Below are positions 1-10,689 of a stretch of DNA of 64,000 bases, piece after piece. The stretch is from assembly GCF_000715075.1 (NCBI RefSeq), contig NC_134102.1, positions 108,512,001 through 108,576,000 of the forward strand, written 5' to 3'. The stretch comes from Nicotiana tabacum (lineage: Eukaryota; Streptophyta; Magnoliopsida; Solanales; Solanaceae). Each line of letters begins with the position of its first letter. The stretch's first letter is position 1. The position numbers and the translations under genes are program-made. The notes under the pieces were generated by a model. The model was given only the letters and a program-made list of their open reading frames with translations. It was not told where the DNA came from and made no database searches.

Positions 1-1886
1 CTAAGTCTACCCGGACAATAACATGAATCTAACTACGTATAGACTCTCGTCACCTCGTGTGTATGTAGTCCCCGCAACAAGTTGTACACATCAAATATAT
101 CACCTAGGGGTAGTTTCTCCCTCACAGAGTTAGACAGGAGACTTACCTCGCTTCAAAATTCCATAACCGGCTCCAAAGCCTCTTTAACACCTCAAACCGA
201 TGCCTGTCGCTCCAAAATTAGTCAAACAATGTGCAAACCCATAAATATATACTCTAATAATCGCAACAAATCAATTTAAACAAATTCCCACTCCACTCGA
301 AAAGTCGATAAAGCAACCCTCGGGCCCACGTGCCCGGATTCCAAAAATTGTCGAAGATAAACATTACCCATATTATTACGAACTCAAAGATATGATTTAT
401 TCTCAATTCCATGCCCAAATTAGTGATCAAAATACAAAAACACCAATTTCTAGGTTTTTCTTCAAAATCCCAAATTTCTACCAATTTTCATGCTTGAATC
501 CATATTAAAATCATGTATTTAACTCACATTGTGAAGAAATTACTAACCCCATAATAACTTATGAAGATGGCACTCTAAAATTGCTCCAAAATCGGCTCCC
601 ATAGATGAAATGAAGTGGAATTGATCCAACCCCTTTGTTTAAAAAGAACATTTCCCAGCCCGACTACCGCACCTGCGGCCGCTTCACTGCATCTGCGGTC
701 TCGCAGGTGCGGCCAAAACCTCGCACCTGCGCATACCCTCTGCCCATCACAGCTCCGCACCTACGATGCCAAACGCGCCCCTGCGCTCTCGCACATGCGG
801 AGACCTTCCGCTTCTGCGAATACAAGTGCCAGCTCGCATTCCGCTTCTACGGAGCTTTCCTCGCATCCCGCTTCTACGGAGCTTTCCTCGCATCTGTGGG
901 TTTGCAGATGCGGAAACATCCTCGCATCTGCGGCCATCCCAGCTCCGTCCAAATATCGCTTCTGCGACCATATTGCCGCACCTGTTGGCTCGCACTTGCA
1001 GCCTTTTTCATACAAGTGCGATTGCACCGGATATCAGCTGCCTTAGCACTTCTTCCAAGTCCAATCTTGATCCGTTAAACATTTGGAATCTACCTGAGGC
1101 CCTTGGGATCTCAACCAAATATACCAACAAGTCCTAAAACACAATACGGACTTAGTCGAGCCCTCAAATCACGCCAAACAACATTGAAATCTTGAATCGT
1201 ACCCCAATTTGAGTTTAATGAATGTTAGAACTTCAAACTTCTACCTTCGATGCCGAAACCTATCAAATCACGTCCGATTGACCTCAAATTTTGCACACAA
1301 GTCATACCTACTCCAATTTCCGGAAATTGGAATCCGACCCCGATATCTAAAAGTCCACTCCCGTTCTAACTTTTCAAAAACCTTCAAATTTCCAACTTTC
1401 GCCAAATGACCCGAACTAACCTTCGGATCTCTAAATCCACATCCGGACGTGCTCCTAAGACTAGAATCACAATACGGTTCTATTCCCAAACTCAGAATCC
1501 CAAACGGACATCGATAACATTGAAATACACTTCAACCCAAATTTATGAAATCCTTCCAAAATGCCAACATCCACAATAGGCGCCGAAATGCTCCCAGGTC
1601 GTTCGAAACCCGATCCGGACATACGCCCAAGTCCAAAATCATCATACAAACCTGTTGGAAACTTCAAATCCCAATTCCAAGGTCCTTTACTCAAAATTCA
1701 AAAATTAGTCAATTCCTCCAACTTAAAGCTTCCGAAATTAAAATTACCCATCTAAAACAGCCTCGAACTTCCTGAAATTCAATTCCGACCATACGTGCAA
1801 GTCACAATACCTGAAGTGAAGCTACTCATGGCCTCAAACCACCGAACGACGCGCTAGAGCTCAAAACGACGGGTCGGGTCATTACA
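1..1886 (-). repeat. Family 2 gypsy LTR, 5' part (cut by window edge)
   Basis: Read on the minus strand this LTR starts at 1886 with TGTAATGACCCGACC and runs leftwards out of the window. It aligns by eye with the part of the minus-strand LTR between 38280 and 39974, so about half of the LTR is present. It contains a GC-rich cluster of short motifs (GCACCTGCGG and TTCTGCG variants) at about 655-1030, the conserved GGTGACGAG core near 50-60, and the splice-donor-like GAGGTAAGT at about 141-150. Open frames in the motif cluster run on both strands and are not genes. Confidence 0.85.
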
Positions 1887-1900
1887 TTCTCTCCCACTTA
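1887..1900 (-). other. Polypurine tract of family 2 element
   Basis: Reads TAAGTGGGAGAGAA on the minus strand, directly upstream of the LTR start at 1886. The same tract sits before the LTRs at 33060, 39974, 44086 and 51211, so this is the 3' LTR side of an element. The internal region that should follow to the right is missing: family 1 LTR sequence begins within a few bases. Confidence 0.8.
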
Positions 1901-3754
1901 ATAGTATGAGGCCAAATACAGTAAATAAGGAGATATGGAAAGAGATACAAGGTCCGGGAAATAAGACAGCTACGTCAGAATCTCCGAAAAATCAACTGTG
2001 CGAAAGAGTTAACACCCACTGTGTCCGCAATCACCATGATCTGCACACAAAGTGCAGGGTGTAGTATGAGTACAACCAACTTAGTCAGTAACAATAATAA
2101 ATAAAGAACTGAAAGTAGTGACGAGCTTCACAGTTAAGTCCAAATACAGTAATTTCCATCATGAAAAGGTAGGAATGCTTTCAAGTTCAACATTTAAAAC
2201 TCCACAGTAATTTCATATCAAATTTGACTGAAACAGAAATAATGTCCTTCAGAGTTTTTCCAAAACAATGATATATGACAACTGAAATGCAGCAATAATG
2301 GAATCAATGCATCCTCTCAGAGTAGCTGTCACTCAGTCCTCCCATTCACTCCAACCTCACAGTCACTCTTTTCTCACAATCACTCATTCCTCTCAATTAC
2401 TCAGCACTCAACACTCAGCACTCGACACTCGCACTCAGTAGATACCTGCACTCACTAGGGTGTATACAGACTCCGTAGGGGTTCCTTCAGCCCAAGCGAT
2501 ATATCAAGCCAATTATGGCATATAACAATGAAACATGATGCATCATGCAGCCTGATCCCATAAATATCCTCACAATAAGGCCCTCGGCCTCAATCAGTCA
2601 TCAACCTCTCCAGTTTCTCGGGCTCTCAGAAATCATGATAAGTAGCCCAACAATAATGATATGATGCATCAATAATGAATAAGAGAGACTGAGATGTAAT
2701 ATGCGAGTAAAAATCGTGACTGAGTATGAAACAACAATTTAGCAGATAATTCAACATATACACAACCTTTGTGGGTCCCAACAATGTCAACACATAGTTT
2801 AAACATAATTTATAGATCAATTTCTCAAATATATGAAAGAATGTACGGATATCGATAGATTATTCAAATACATAGTTCCATGGAATTGACCAAGTCACAA
2901 TTCCTACGGTGCACGCCCACATGCCCGTCACCTAGCATGTGCGTCACCTCAAGATCAATTGCATATCACAAAAATCCGGGGTTTTATACCCTCAGGTCCA
3001 AATTTAGAACTGTTACTTATCTCAAACCGCGTAATTCTTTATTCTGCTATGCCTTTGCCTCGTTAATTAGTCTCCAAATGCCTCGAATCTAGCCACAAAT
3101 AATCTAATTCAGTCAATAAAATTATTGGAATTCATTCCATAAGAAAATACTAATTTTTAATAAAATCCGAAATTTAACTCAAAAATCGCCTCTCGGAACC
3201 CGACAAAAGTTACAAAATCCAAAAGCCCATTCAACCACGAGTCTAACCATACAAATCTTACCAAAATCCGACCTCAACTCGACCTCCAACCTCCAAATGT
3301 TAAAATCTTATTTTAAAATCCCTAGGTTCAAATCCCCGATTTACACCTTAAAAATATGTAATCTAGTCGGATTATTCGATGATAATTCAATATTAAGGAG
3401 TATAAATGATCACAAGGGACTTACTTCAAGTTTTCCCGTGAATTATCGCTCAAAACTCGCCTCACCCATTTTGGAAATGTCTAAAATGACAAATATTCTC
3501 TGACCCTTCTGTTTTTGTTCTGACCAGGGATTTTTGCACCTGCGACCAGCTTAGCCGCACCTGCGGTCTCGCAGGTGCGAGATTTTTCTTCGCTCATGTG
3601 GTTGCCATTGCACCTGCAGGCAAGGCATCCGCTTCTGCGGTCCAAGGCTGCTCCCACTCATTCTGCATCTATGGAGCCTGGCTCGCACCTACGGGCTCGC
3701 AGATGCGGAATTCTTCACACACCTGTGACGCAGCCCAGGCCAAGTCCAGCAACT
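1901..3754 (-). repeat. Family 1 LTR fragment, both ends missing
   Basis: Aligns by eye with about 11805-13610 of the complete family 1 LTR at 11584-14376, in the same orientation. Neither the TGTAACG start nor the GTGACA end is present. It includes the CTCACTC-rich stretch at about 2330-2440 and a GC-rich motif cluster at about 3530-3735. No credible gene lies in it; the small open frames are chance frames. Confidence 0.75.
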
Positions 3755-4200
3755 TGTCATGACCCAAAAATCCTAACCTGTCATGATGGCACTTATCTCA
3801 ATACTAGACAAGCTGACAACATCAATAACCCACGATTTCCTTTAAGTTTGAAAACATAATATTTAAATACAATACAAAAATCTCACAAATATCGATACAA
3901 ACATTCCCAAAACCCGGTGCCACTGAGTACATGAGCATATATACATTTCAAGTCTGGAAAACACGATCTATAATAAGTCTGAGGCCAAATACAGTAAACA
4001 AGGAGATAGGGAAAGAGAGACAAGGTTTGTGAAACATGGCAGCTACCTCAGAATCTCTGAAAAATTAAATGTGCGAAAGAGTTAACACCTACTGTGTCCG
4101 GGATCACCTGGATCTACACACGAAGTGTAGGGTGTAGTATCAGTAAAACCAACTCAGTAAGTAACAATAATAAATAGAGAACTGAAAGTAGTGACGAGCT
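3755..4200 (-). repeat. Family 1 LTR, 3' end fragment
   Basis: Begins with TGTCATGACCCAAAAATCC, which is the LTR 3' end read on the minus strand. It matches 11584-12030 of the full copy and breaks at about 4200 directly into gag sequence. In the element's own direction the order is therefore gag then LTR with everything between them deleted. It abuts a second piece of the same LTR on its left. Confidence 0.75.
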
Positions 4201-4597
4201 GGTAGTGCCCCCGGTATCTGAAGTCACTGCACTACCTGATCTGGAGTGCGGGAAACATGGGTATGAGTACCTCCTCCGGCCTGAGAAGTGGCAGGTGCGG
4301 CCTGAGCCAAAACCACCAGAGCAAGGCCAGTGCAAACTGTCAATATCGCGGCCAATGCCTCCTGAAGGCCTGGAATCACAATGGGCACAACTGATGCCTG
4401 AGCTGGTCCTGTTGGCTCAGCTATATCTTGAATCTGCTCCTAAGTTGGAGCAACCGGTGGTGCTACAGGTACTGCTCCAACTACTGTAGAGCTGCACCTC
4501 GACCTCTACCTCGACCCAGGCCTCTACCACGACCTCGGCCTCTCGCAGCCCTAACTGGTGGCTGACTGCCCGATCCGGTAGTACGTGTCCTCACCAT
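4201..4597 (-). pseudogene. gag: Ty3/gypsy gag, N-terminal fragment
   Basis: The minus-strand start codon at 4597 opens with MVRTRT followed by a short Arg/Gly-rich stretch (RGRGRG repeats). This is the same opening seen in the gag fragments at 11119-11384 and 21893. About 130 residues of gag-like reading can be followed, with stops and at least one frameshift (a stop falls near residue 37). The rest of gag, including the capsid core and zinc knuckle, is absent because the sequence jumps into an LTR at about 4200. Gag would form the virus-like particle of the element; this copy cannot. Plus-strand frames here are shadows. Confidence 0.75.
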
Positions 4598-4793
4598 ATG
4601 TGATAGAATATAATAATAAAAATTTAGTTTCCGGAATCAACAAATTCGCATGACAGAATACAAGAAGGTTAAATTTTCCTAAGTGTTCGGCAACCTCTCG
4701 AGGATAAGTACAGACGTCTCCATACCGATCCGCAAGACTCTACTAAACCTGCTCATGACTCGTGAGACCTATGTGACCTAGGCTCTGATACCA
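4598..4793 (-). other. 5' untranslated leader and primer-binding site
   Basis: On the minus strand the segment starts at 4793 with TGGTATCAGAGCC, the plant initiator tRNA-Met primer-binding site, followed by a leader of about 185 bp to the gag start codon. The same leader (GTACAGAGACGT, CTCGAGAGG) recurs at 11385-11583, 21679-21892, 28676-28790, 41728-41890 and 46982-47100. The 5' LTR that should lie to the right is missing and is replaced by integrase sequence. Confidence 0.85.
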
Positions 4794-5318
4794 ACTCACT
4801 GGAGACCGACAACGTCTCCCATATAAAGCCCCATACGGAGCTATCTGAATGCTCGATTGGTAGCTATTATTGTAAGCAAACTCTGTGAGTGGCAATATCT
4901 GATCCCAAGAACCCCCAAAATATATAACACAAGCGCATAGAATATCTTCCAATATTTGAATAGTGCACTCAGACTGTCCGTTCATCTGAGGGTGAAATAT
5001 CGTACTCAACTGAACCTGTGTGCCCAATTCCCGCTGCACTGCTCTCCAAAACTATGATGTAAACTGCGTGCCCTGATCTGAAATGATGGATACTGGCACA
5101 CCGTGTAGGCGAACAATTGCGCGGATATAAATCTCAGCCAACCGCTCCAAAAAATAATTAGTACCAGCTGGAATGCAATGCGCGGATTTGGTCAATCGAT
5201 CGACAATCACCCAAACAGCATCAAACTTCCTCAAAGTCCGTGAGAGACCAACTACGAAATCCATGGTAATACGCTCCCATTTCCACTTCGGTATTTCAAG
5301 TCTCTGATGCAATCCTCC
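4789..5318 (-). pseudogene. pol: Ty3/gypsy integrase catalytic core (minus arm)
   Basis: Two overlapping reading segments (5312 to 5052 and 5039 to 4743) carry the retroviral integrase core. Visible landmarks are TMDFVVGL (first Asp), [11 protein letters not shown] (second Asp) and NGQSE (Glu), so the D,D,E set is recognisable. A stop separates the segments. Past GRRCRSPVSW the frame runs into the primer-binding-site segment and stops being integrase, so the C-terminal part and any chromodomain are lost. This is the outer end of the left arm of the pol inverted repeat. Confidence 0.85.
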
Positions 5319-5690
5319 CGGTCTCTAATGCTCGTAATTTACCTGTTGACAATTCAAACACCTAGCTACAAACCCAACTACATCTTTCTTCATTCGCCTC
5401 CACCAATAGTACTGCCTCAAATCCTGATACATCTTTGCGGCACCTGGATGAATGGAGTACCGCAAATTGTGAGCTTCCTGGAGAATCAACTCATGCAAAC
5501 CATTAACATTAGGCACACATAGCCTGCACTGCATCCGTAATATGCTGGCATCCCCAATAGTGACCTCCTTGGCATCACCGTGCTGAACCGTGTCCTTAAG
5601 AGCAAGCAGATGGGGGTCATCATACTGACGTTCTCTAATGCGATCATAAAGAGAAGACTGAGAAACCACACAAGCCAAAACTCAGCTCAG
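5319..5690 (-). pseudogene. pol: Integrase N-terminal zinc-binding domain (minus arm)
   Basis: The open segment of about 117 residues includes SQSSLYDRI and the HHCC-type zinc-binding region: paired histidines in EAHNLRYSIHPG and paired cysteines in CLNCQQV. In the family this domain precedes the integrase core, which follows here to the left in the correct order. No stop lies within the domain itself, but it is separated from the flanking domains by in-frame stops. Confidence 0.85.
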
Positions 5691-6325
5691 CTCAGAAATA
5701 TCCAATCTGACAAACTGGTTGGTCAAGGCCTAAACATCCAAGGCTAAAGGCCTCTCTGTTACCGGTAAGTATGCTAAGCTTCCCAAACTCTCCGCCTTAC
5801 GACTCAAGGTATCGGCCACTATATTGGCCTTTCTGGGATGATAGAGAATTGTGATATCATAATCCTTAAGCAACTCCAACCATCTCCGCTGCCGTAAATT
5901 AAGATCCTTCTATTTAAACAGATGTTGTAGACTCTGGTGATCGGTATAAACCTCACAATGGACACCGTACAAATAATTTCGCCAAATCTTCAAGGCATGA
6001 ACAATAGATGCTAACTCAAGGTCATGGACCGGATAATTCTTCTCACGCACCTTTAACTGTCTGGACATATAGGCAATCACCCTACCGTCTTGTATTAGCA
6101 CTGCGCCGAGACCAATAGGCGACATGTCACAATACAAAGTATAAGACCCTGAACCTGTAGGCAAAACTAGAACTGGAGCTGTGGTCAAAGCTGTCTTAAG
6201 CTTCTGAAAGTTCTCTTCACACTCATCCGACCACCTGAACGGAGCACTTTTCTGGGTCAATTTAGTCAAAGGCAATGCAATAGATGAGAAACCTTCCATA
6301 AAGCGATAATAATAACCGACCAAGT
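5691..6325 (-). pseudogene. pol: Ty3/gypsy RNase H (minus arm)
   Basis: The open segment 6323-5910 covers the connection and RNase H. It shows [19 protein letters not shown] (first catalytic Asp), GRVIAY, the NYPVHDLEL region (Glu) and VYTDHQSLQ (Asp). A stop codon at about 5910 interrupts it before the [11 protein letters not shown] end of the domain, which is readable to about 5700. At the RT boundary there is a frameshift: RT and RNase H overlap in different frames at 6266-6325. The domain would degrade the RNA strand during reverse transcription. Confidence 0.88.
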
Positions 6326-6960
6326 CAAGAAATTTCGAATCTCAATGGCTAAAGATGGCCTGGGCCAACTCTGAACTGCCTCTATTTTCTTCGGATCCAC
6401 CTTAATTCCTTCACTAGACACTATGTGCCCCAAGAATGCCACTGAACTGAGCCAGAACTCAAACTTAGAAAATCTGGCATATAGTTTCTCCTCTCTCAGC
6501 CTCTGTAATACAATACCCAAGATTTGTGCATGCTCCTTCTGGCTATGCGGGTACACCCGGATATCATCAATAAACACCACAACAAATGAATCAAGATATG
6601 GCTGGAATACACTATTCATCAAGTGCATAAATGCTGCTGGGGCATTGGTTAGCCCAAATGACATCACAAGAAATTCATAGTGGCCAAAACGAGTCCTGAA
6701 TGCCGTCTTTGGAATATCTGAATCCCGAATTTTTAATTGGTGATACCCCGATCTCAAATCAATTTTGGAGAATACCCTCGCTCCCTGAAGTTGGTCAAAT
6801 AAATCATCAATACGCGGCAAAGGATATTTGTTTTTGATTGTAACTTTGTTCAGTTGTCTGTAATCAATGCACATCCGCATAGTATCATCTTTCGTTTTCA
6901 CAAACAGAACCGGTGCACCCCAAGGTGACATACTAGGCCTAATAAACCCCTTGTCAAGGA
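6326..6960 (-). pseudogene. pol: Ty3/gypsy reverse transcriptase (minus arm)
   Basis: An almost uninterrupted reading of about 200 residues. It contains [54 protein letters not shown] and the catalytic FIDDI (the YxDD equivalent), then the thumb with [10 protein letters not shown]. The catalytic residues look intact. The reading ends in a frameshift at about 6325, where RNase H continues in another frame. This is one of the better preserved RT copies in the window. It is oriented away from its plus-strand partner at 7771-8600. Confidence 0.9.
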
Positions 6961-7497
6961 GTTCTTGAAATTGCTATTTTAATTCTTTCAACTCAGCGGG
7001 TGCCATACGATACGGAGGAATAGAAATGGGCTGAGTGCCCGGCACCAAGTCAATACTGAAATCAATATCCCTTCCGAGTGGCATAGTTGACAGGTCTGCA
7101 AGAAATACATCCGAAAAGTCTTGCACTACCAGTACTGAAATAATAGGAGGATTACCTACATCAACATCTCTCACAAAGGTCAAATATGACAAACATCCCT
7201 TCCCAACCATATGTTGGGCCTTCAAATAAAAAATTAGCCTGCTAGGAACATAATGTAGAGAACCTCTCCATTCAACCTTTGGAAACCCTGGTATCGTCAA
7301 CGTCATGGTTTTTGTGTGATAGTCCAGAATAGAATGACATGGAGACAACCAATCCATACCAAGGATTACGTCGAAATCAACCATACTGAGCAATAAAATA
7401 TCAACTATGGTATCGAGTTCCCCAATAGTTACTACACACGACTGATACACACGATCCACAATAATAGTATCGCTTGCCAGCGTAGATATACGAACAT
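6961..7497 (-). pseudogene. pol: Ty3/gypsy protease C-terminal part and linker (minus arm)
   Basis: The open segment 7459-6974 carries DRVYQSCVVTIGELDT, VDFDVILGMDWLS and the linker [21 protein letters not shown] that leads into RT. The N-terminal protease half, with the catalytic Asp, and all of gag are missing. Homology stops at about 7497, at the centre of the inverted repeat. An in-frame stop near 6975 separates it from RT. Confidence 0.85.
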
Positions 7498-7503
7498 GGG
7501 AAT

Positions 7504-7770
7504 TTGGGCAATACTATTATTGTGGACCGTGTGTATCGGTCATGTGTAGTAACTATTGGGGAACTGGATACTAGAGTTGATCTTTTATTACTTAGTATGG
7601 TTGATTTAGATGTGATCTTGGGTATGGACTGGTTGTCTTCATGTAACGCTATTCTGGATTGTCACCTTAAGACTGTGACGTTGGCGATGCCGGGGTTGCC
7701 ACTGATTGAGTGACGAGATTCTCTAGACTATGTTCCCAGTAGAGTGATTTCATACTTGAAGGCTCAGTAG
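7504..7770 (+). pseudogene. pol: Ty3/gypsy protease C-terminal part (plus arm)
   Basis: The reading opens with NTIIVDRVYRSCVVTIGELDT and contains LDVILGMDWLSS, so it is the counterpart of the minus-arm protease fragment. Stops follow at about 7714 (after PLIE) and 7768. The catalytic Asp region and gag are absent. Confidence 0.82.
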
Positions 7771-8600
7771 GTGGTTGAGAAGGGTTTTCTATCTTATTTG
7801 GCCTTTGTGAGGGATGTTAGTGCAGAGACCCCTTCTATTGATTCTGTTCCGGTGGTGCGAGATTTCCCGAATATGTTTCCTGTAGACTCGCCGAACATGC
7901 CACCTGACAAGGATATTGACTTTGGCATTGACTTGATGCCGGGCACTCAGCCCATTTCTATTCCTCCGTACCGTATGGCACCAGCTGAGTTGAAGGAGCA
8001 GCTTCAAGAACTCCTTGATAAGGGGTTTATTAGGCCTAATGTGTCACCTTGGGGTGGACCAGTTCTGTTTGTGAAGAAGAAGGATGGTACTATGAGAATG
8101 TGCCTTGATTATAGGCAGTTGAACAAGGTCACAATCAAGAATAAGTATCCTTTGCCGCGCATTGATAATCTATTTGACCAGCTTTAGGGAACGAGGGTGT
8201 TCTCCAAGATTACTTTGAGGTCTGGGTATCACAAGTTGAAGATTCGGGACTCGAATATTCATAAGATAGCATTAGGTACCTGTTATGGTCATTATGAGTT
8301 CCTTGTGATGTCCTTTGGACTGACCAACGCCCCACCAATGTTCATGCATATAATGAATAGTGTATTTCAGCCTTATCTTGACTCGTTTGTTATAGTGTTC
8401 ATTGATGATATCCCGGTGTACACTCATAGAGAGGAGGATCATTCCCAACATTTGAGGGTTGTATTGCAATGATTGAGGATGGAGAATCTTTATGCCAAGT
8501 TCTCCAAGTGTGAGTTTTGGCTCAGTTCAGTGGCATTCTTGGGGCACGTGGTGTCTAGTAAGGGTATTCAGGTGGATCCGAATAACAAAATAGGCGGTTC
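7771..8600 (+). pseudogene. pol: Ty3/gypsy reverse transcriptase (plus arm)
   Basis: Readable in one frame as three pieces separated by stops (about 8185 and 8470). The linker [18 protein letters not shown] is followed by [44 protein letters not shown], the catalytic FIDDI and the thumb with [12 protein letters not shown] frameshift occurs at about 8590. Substitutions at otherwise constant positions, such as KITLRS in place of KIDLRS, mark it as inactive. It is more decayed than the minus-arm copy. Confidence 0.88.
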
Positions 8601-9245
8601 AGAGTTGGCGTAGACCGTCCTCAGCTATGGAGATTCGGAGCTTTCTTGGCTTGGCTGGTTATTACCGTTGCTTCGTGCATGGATTTTCGTCTATTGCATC
8701 GCCCTTGACCAAATTGACCCAAAAGGGTGCTCCTTTCAGGTGGTCGGAGGAGTGAGAGGAGAGATTTCAGAAGCTCAAGACTGTTTTGACCACAGCTCCC
8801 GCTCTAGTTCTACCATCAGCTTCTGGTTCTTATACAGTGTATTGTGATGCTTCTCGGATCGATATTGGGTTTGTTTTGATGCAGGAGGGTAGAGTGATTG
8901 CTTATGCTTTGCGCCATTTGAAGCCTCATGAGAAGAACTACCATGTTCATGATTTAGAGTGTTGCTTCCATTGTTCAAGTGCTGAAGATTTGGAGGCACT
9001 ATCTCTATGGTGTGTCTTATGAGGTATTTATAGATCATCGTAGCCTCCAGCACTTGTTCAAACAAAACGGTCTCAATTTGAGGCAAGGGAGATGGTTGGA
9101 TCTACTAAAGGACAATGACATCACTATTTTGTATTATCCAGGGAAGGCCAATGTGGTGGCCGATGCCTTGAGTAGGAAGGCAGTGAGTATGGGTAGTCTT
9201 GCTTTTCTTCCCGTTAAAGAGAGACCTCTTGCAATTGATGTTTAG
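8601..9245 (+). pseudogene. pol: Ty3/gypsy RNase H (plus arm)
   Basis: After a frameshifted connection region (8600-8780), RNase H is readable as [24 protein letters not shown] and [24 protein letters not shown] at 8786-8970. It then shifts frame at about 8965-8980 and continues as [20 protein letters not shown] and [13 protein letters not shown] to 9245. The catalytic Asp, Glu and Asp positions are all recognisable, but the frame is broken in at least two places. Confidence 0.85.
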
Positions 9246-9700
9246 ACTTTGGCCAACCGGTTCATGAGATTGGATATTTCAGAGCCCAGTCGAGTTATCG
9301 CTTGTGTGGTTTCTCGGTCTTCCTTATTATGATCGCATCAGAGAACGTTAGTATGATGACCCTCATCTGCTTGTCCTTAAGGACACGGTTCAGCACAGTG
9401 ATGCCAAGGAGGTCACTATTGGGGATGATGGCATATTAAAAATGCAGGGTAGGCTATGTGTGCCTAATGTAGATGGTTTGTGTGAGATGATTCTCCAGGA
9501 AGCTCACAGTTCGCGGTACTCCATTCATCCAGGTGCCGCGAAGATGTATAAGGATTTGAGGCAGCACTATTGGTGGAGGCTAATGAAGAAAGATATAGTT
9601 GGGTTTATAGCTCGGTGTTTGAATTGTCAACAGGTAAAGTACGAGCATCAGAGATCGGGAGGATTTCTTCAGAGACTTGAAATTCCGGAGTGGAAATAGG
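9246..9700 (+). pseudogene. pol: Integrase N-terminal zinc-binding domain (plus arm)
   Basis: The first part (9246-9440) is broken by stops and a frameshift near SRSSLL. From 9442 an open segment of 85 residues carries EAHSSRYSIHPG (histidines) and RCLNCQQVKYEH (cysteines), the HHCC module. A stop follows at about 9697, where homologues read EWKWER. Confidence 0.83.
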
Positions 9701-10317
9701 AGCGTATTACAATGGATTTCGTAGTTGGGCTCCCACGGACTTTGAGGAAGTTTGATGTTGTTTGGGTGATTGTAGATTAGTTAACCAAATCCACGCATTT
9801 CATTCCAGTTGGTACTAATTATTCTTCGAAGTGGGTGGCTGAGATTTATATCCGCGAGATTGTTCGCCTACACGGTGTGCCAGTGTCCATCATTTCAGAT
9901 CGGGGCACGCAATTTGCATCATAATTTTGCAGAGCAGTGCAGCGGGAATTGGGCACACAGGTTCAGTTGAGTACGACATTTCACCCTCGGACGAACGGAC
10001 AGTCCGAGCGCATTATTCAAATATTGGAAGATATGCTGCGCGCTTGTGTTATAGATTTTGGGGGTTCTTGGGATCAATTTCTGCCACTCGCGGAGTTTGC
10101 TTACAATAACAGCTGCCAATTGAGCATTTAGATGGCTCCGTATGAGGCTATATATGGGAGACGGTGTCGGTCTCCTGTGGGTTGGTTTGAGCCGAGTGAG
10201 ACTAGACTATTTGGTACTGACTTGGTTTAGGATGCTTTGGAGAAGGTTATATTGATTCAGGAGCGGCTTCGCACGACGTAGTCTAGCAAGAAGAGTTATG
10301 CCGATAGGTTAAGATTT
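9701..10317 (+). pseudogene. pol: Ty3/gypsy integrase core (plus arm)
   Basis: Integrase core landmarks are readable: TMDFVVGLPRTL, IISDRGTQFAS, STTFHPRTNGQSERIIQ and YGRRCRSPVGW. Stops interrupt at about 9778, 9921, 10128 and 10228. The reading ends within the region that precedes a chromodomain, where it runs into LTR-end-like sequence (GGGTCGTGACA at 10318-10328). Confidence 0.83.
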
Positions 10318-10328
10318 GGGTCGTGACA
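10318..10328 (+). repeat. Isolated LTR 3' terminus fused to pol
   Basis: GGGTCGTGACA is the exact 3' terminal motif of the LTRs in this window, for example at 46971-46981. Here it follows integrase sequence with no LTR body. This is either a chance match or the footprint of a recombination that left only the LTR tip. Confidence 0.45.
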
Positions 10329-10689
10329 ATTAATATCCTATTAGAATTTCAAATAAATCTCATAAACATGCTACCCATACTACAATATGACATATATACG
10401 AAGCTCAAGTGAAGGGATTACCTCTGGGTGGAAGAATCTCACTTTTCCTCTTTTTGGTGTTCTTGAAGATTCAACCCATTTCCTATGGATTTGATCCATA
10501 ATAATGTTAGTGTTATCACTGAATGATGTTATATAATCATCCTTGTGCCAAAACATCTTACCTTGAAGTGTATCCATAATGGAAGAGCTCCTCCTTCTCT
10601 CTATAAATCCATTACAAGATGAAGAGCTAACACATTCTCTCTCTAAACCCACGTTTTTAGCTCCTTAAAATGACCCTTGAAGCTGTGTA
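10329..10689. other. Unclassified segment, no gene recognised
   Basis: About 360 bp that match none of the LTRs or internal regions elsewhere in the window. A minus-strand open frame of 90 residues (10652-10380) starts MGLERECVSSSS. It has no motif I recognise and a composition compatible with chance. It may be flanking host DNA, an LTR fragment of a family not otherwise present, or an exon remnant. Confidence 0.4.

Larger units (their letters stand above)
4789..10328. repeat. pol: Long imperfect inverted repeat of two gypsy pol regions
   Basis: Two pol copies of the same family lie head to head: the left arm (about 4789-7497) on the minus strand and the right arm (about 7504-10317) on the plus strand. 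Both arms begin at the same protease position. The mirrored segments ending at 7470 and starting at 7511 are nearly identical over about 50 bases, while the arms differ at many positions further out, including different stops. The arms run PR, RT, RNase H, IN outward. If transcribed through, the RNA could fold into a very long hairpin. Confidence 0.88.

Noticed and set aside
575..1137. Several overlapping open frames of 60-150 codons on both strands
   Set aside because: They lie in the GC-rich motif cluster of an LTR, overlap on both strands and in several frames, and have no protein motif. The same happens at 13338-13795, 38945-39292, 44906-45355 and 51973-52508.
4114..4489. Open frames 4114-4335 (minus) and 4205-4489 (plus)
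   Set aside because: Shadow frames of the minus-strand gag fragment, whose true frame gives the MVRT/RGRGRG opening and the DIAEPTGPAQ-type stretch.
10380..10652. 90-codon minus-strand frame as a host gene
   Set aside because: No recognisable domain, no supporting context and only one frame; length is within chance expectation. Kept only as an unclassified segment.
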